Positions 61,868 through 64,000 of a DNA stretch of 64,000 nucleotides are shown in pieces (position 1 is the stretch's first letter; each line of letters opens with the position of its first letter). The DNA is from Torreya grandis. Its lineage: Eukaryota > Streptophyta > Pinopsida > Cupressales > Taxaceae. Below the pieces are notes generated by a model. The model saw only the letters and a program-made list of their open reading frames with translations. It did not search any database and was not told the origin of the DNA. The position numbers and the translations under genes were made by a program. The DNA lies in assembly GCA_037957365.1 (NCBI GenBank), contig JARHVA010002128.1:186001-250000 (forward strand), given 5' to 3'.

Positions 61868-63400
61868 GTGGTTTGTAATATGGTTCAAATCACACCTCCA
61901 AATGAAGCAGGTGGATTTTATCCTTTTTTTACCTATCAAGATAATTATCATATTCAAAATTTTCAACATAATGTGGGAGAAATTGACATTAGTCTATCAA
62001 ATAAACCCACTAATAATACATCTTCTAATAATGCTCCCCCTAATACCAATTTAGGGAGTTATCATATAAATACCAACCCACTAATTATTATGACTCAAAT
62101 TATTTCACAAATCATACAACAAATGAACATAATGCAAACTTATAATAACTCTCAAATGATGTGATCACAACATCATTTGATCAATATGGATAATCAACCT
62201 CCAACTATCAATCCTCAAGCCAACCCAAATTTTATTCTTCCACCTCTTAGAGATGCCTCAAGAAATATTATGCCTCAATCTATCATGAATAAAAAAATGC
62301 TTCAAAATATCCAAAATTAGCCTTTATCTCCTTTCATCATGTCCATTGATATTGGAAATATATCTCCAACTATCAAGTATGATGGGACTAAAGACCCTCC
62401 ATCATTTCTCAAAGCCTTTGACAATCTTTATAAAGAGTGGATCGAAGCTAATCCTTTCACCATAACTAAAATTATAGTTAAAACCTTCATTTATGATGTA
62501 TTGGAATGGTATAACCAACTTATTGAACACTCCATTTAGAAACTTAAGGATTTAATAAATCCTTTAGTTAAAGAATTTCAACATAATGATCTCCCCAAAA
62601 ATTATCTTAGCCATTTCATCAATTCTAAATAATCTCCCACCAAATTAGATCATGATTTTATCAAAAAATGGAAATTTTTGGCTCATAAAATTGACCATAA
62701 CATGATTGATGATAATTTATTTAAAATCTTTATAACTAATTTAAATCTTTCACTTCAATATAAGGTTCAAAAGTTTCCTCCCCAAACACTTAATGAAGCT
62801 CTTGACCAAGCTAAATGTCAAGACTTTATCATGACACAATTTAAACCTAATACCAAATACCTTAAAGAATCTTTTCAAACTTCTACCAATGCCATCACTA
62901 GTAATACTCCTCAAACTAAACAAGGAGTTGGCCAAGCTAACACTCCCTCATATTCTCACATACCACTCACTGTGAAATAAATGAAATAATTCTTACCACC
63001 CTTTAAAACCTTTATTTATCCTAATAATCCTCCTAAGTGGTATGACCCTAATAAATGTTTTTAATTCCATGCCAACATTGGTCATTCCCGTAAATCTTAT
63101 AGAGGGATTACTAAATTTGTTGTCTCTTATATGCTTGGTTATTCCTTTAATCATGAAGCTATGATCAACCTTAATCTTCAAGAGTGTAACACTATTTCTC
63201 AAAAATGACAAGCTTCCAAATCTTCTTCTTTTAATAAACAAAAATATATTTCCACAGATAATAGTGAATAAAATATCAAGGATGTTTGTGCTATTGATGC
63301 TAATTATGACCAATATTACAACAATTCTCAATATGATAACATAGCTAAGGTCGAATATCTATTGGATAGTTATCATGATGATGTCATGGAGATATATTGG
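61868..63400 (+). pseudogene. gag: Ty3/gypsy gag with zinc-finger remnant, single frame with nonsense changes only
   Basis: One reading frame runs about 510 codons with no frameshift but at least eight stops (near 62162, 62318, 62537, 62627, 62978, 62987 and 63062 among others). The likely start is ATG at 61880 (MVQITPPNEAGG). A Gln/Asn/Pro-rich N-terminus is followed at 62339-62539 by the gag core: IKYDGTKDPPSFLKAFDN, EWIEANPF and LEWYNQLIEHSI. A helical part follows at 62678-62850, including QYKVQKFPPQTLNEALDQAK. Then at 63056-63100 a C-x3-H-x4-H-x4-C finger appears in which the last Cys is Tyr and one inner codon is a stop. Gag would package the element RNA. A protease would be expected beyond the window end. 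Confidence 0.72.
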
Positions 63401-64000
63401 TGAGTGGATGAAGGGCCTTGATAGTCTATGTGATAATGACAAAGTGTACAATGAGCTTCTTCTTATATGCTTTATGTATGGTAGGTTGATCTTTAGTATT
63501 GACATGGCTAAAGAGGATCATGGATGTGTATGGTGATTTTAGTGTGTGATAGGGGTCCTATCTAAAGTCAAGAATTCTTTGAGTGCTTATGTGCATAATT
63601 GGAATTCATCTGGTTGATCATAGTTTTCATCTAGAAACTTTGGGTCTAGTGGCAAAAAATCTGAGTAGGTAGTTTGATGATGTCACCATTACCATATGAG
63701 AATGAGTCTAGGGGAGTTGGTCATATGGTTTTGATCACATTAGTCCTTAATTATTATGTGTCAAATCTCAATTCATGCTCAAAGCATGGTTATATATATG
63801 AGGGTGTAAAGTTGGCTTTTTTAGTCAAAATTTATTATTTTCCCATAGCCAAATTTACAATGTGCCCAAAAAGAGTTGAATAAGCATGTTGATGAGGTTA
63901 GCATTCACATGCGTGGAGGTGTCAAGATAAAATGATCATATGGGTTTTTTAATTTTTGTGCCTAATTGATTTTCACTAATTTTTAGATCATGTGATATAA
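63401..64000 (+). other. Continuation of the element, not readable
   Basis: After the gag frame ends (TGG TGA at about 63400) no protease motif was recognised up to the window end; the 69-codon frame at 63674-63883 shows no match. The element probably continues to the right. Confidence 0.35.

Overview
This window looks like a gene-poor, AT-rich intergenic stretch of a large plant nuclear genome. The evidence is old, heavily mutated plant-type LTR retrotransposons of Ty3/gypsy style, with aspartic-protease remnants ending in a G-x-P/Y-W-I-H-like block and a gag with a Cys-x3-His-x4-His-x4-Cys finger. There are also LTR/primer-site structures of the tRNA-iMet type, long AC/CT/TA microsatellites, and no intact host gene, rRNA, tRNA or CRISPR that I could support. 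The species cannot be told from the sequence. The great age and size of the elements would fit a gymnosperm or another very large plant genome, but that is inference.

Layout. 1-1740: tail of a Ty3/gypsy element with a protease remnant. About 3960-6365 (-): decayed coding block of unknown family. 6695-7140: purine-rich degenerate tandem repeat. 7380-9923: 3' part and 1.1 kb LTR of a retroelement (LTR C). 10150-10631: another LTR followed by a TGGTATC primer site. 10656-18054: an element with 1.2 kb LTRs (A and B), holding another LTR, primer site and gag-like remnant at 12900-14560. 18240-20580: decayed coding with a 39-bp (13-codon) tandem repeat, then a second copy of the 10150-type LTR. 20590-24230: non-coding with several minisatellites. 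24231-27960 (-): long decayed coding block of unknown family.

28470-48965 reads as one old retrotransposon (1.2-1.35 kb LTRs at both ends, protease remnant near 31.6 kb) that was interrupted twice. One interruption is a GC-richer LTR of Ty1/copia type at 30055-30931. The other is an 11.8 kb element at 34091-45873 with giant direct repeats (about 4.1 kb each) around a 3.6 kb interior that carries gag and protease remnants but no recognisable reverse transcriptase or integrase. Those proportions resemble LARD (large retrotransposon derivative) elements. 49328-51240 (-): inverted copy of the 8.0-9.9 kb LTR region. 53560-55560 (+): decayed proline-rich and helical coding block of unknown family. 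58060-63400 (+): leader/LTR-like region (G-depleted tract, TATA box, array of GGTTGAC/GTCAACC palindromic motifs, CT microsatellite) leading into a Ty3/gypsy gag frame that runs about 1.5 kb with only nonsense changes.

None of the coding remnants appears functional. The main content is the nested history of insertions, a non-autonomous large-LTR element, three unrecognised decayed coding blocks and several unusual repeat arrays. All alignments between copies were made by eye, so percentages and edges are approximate.
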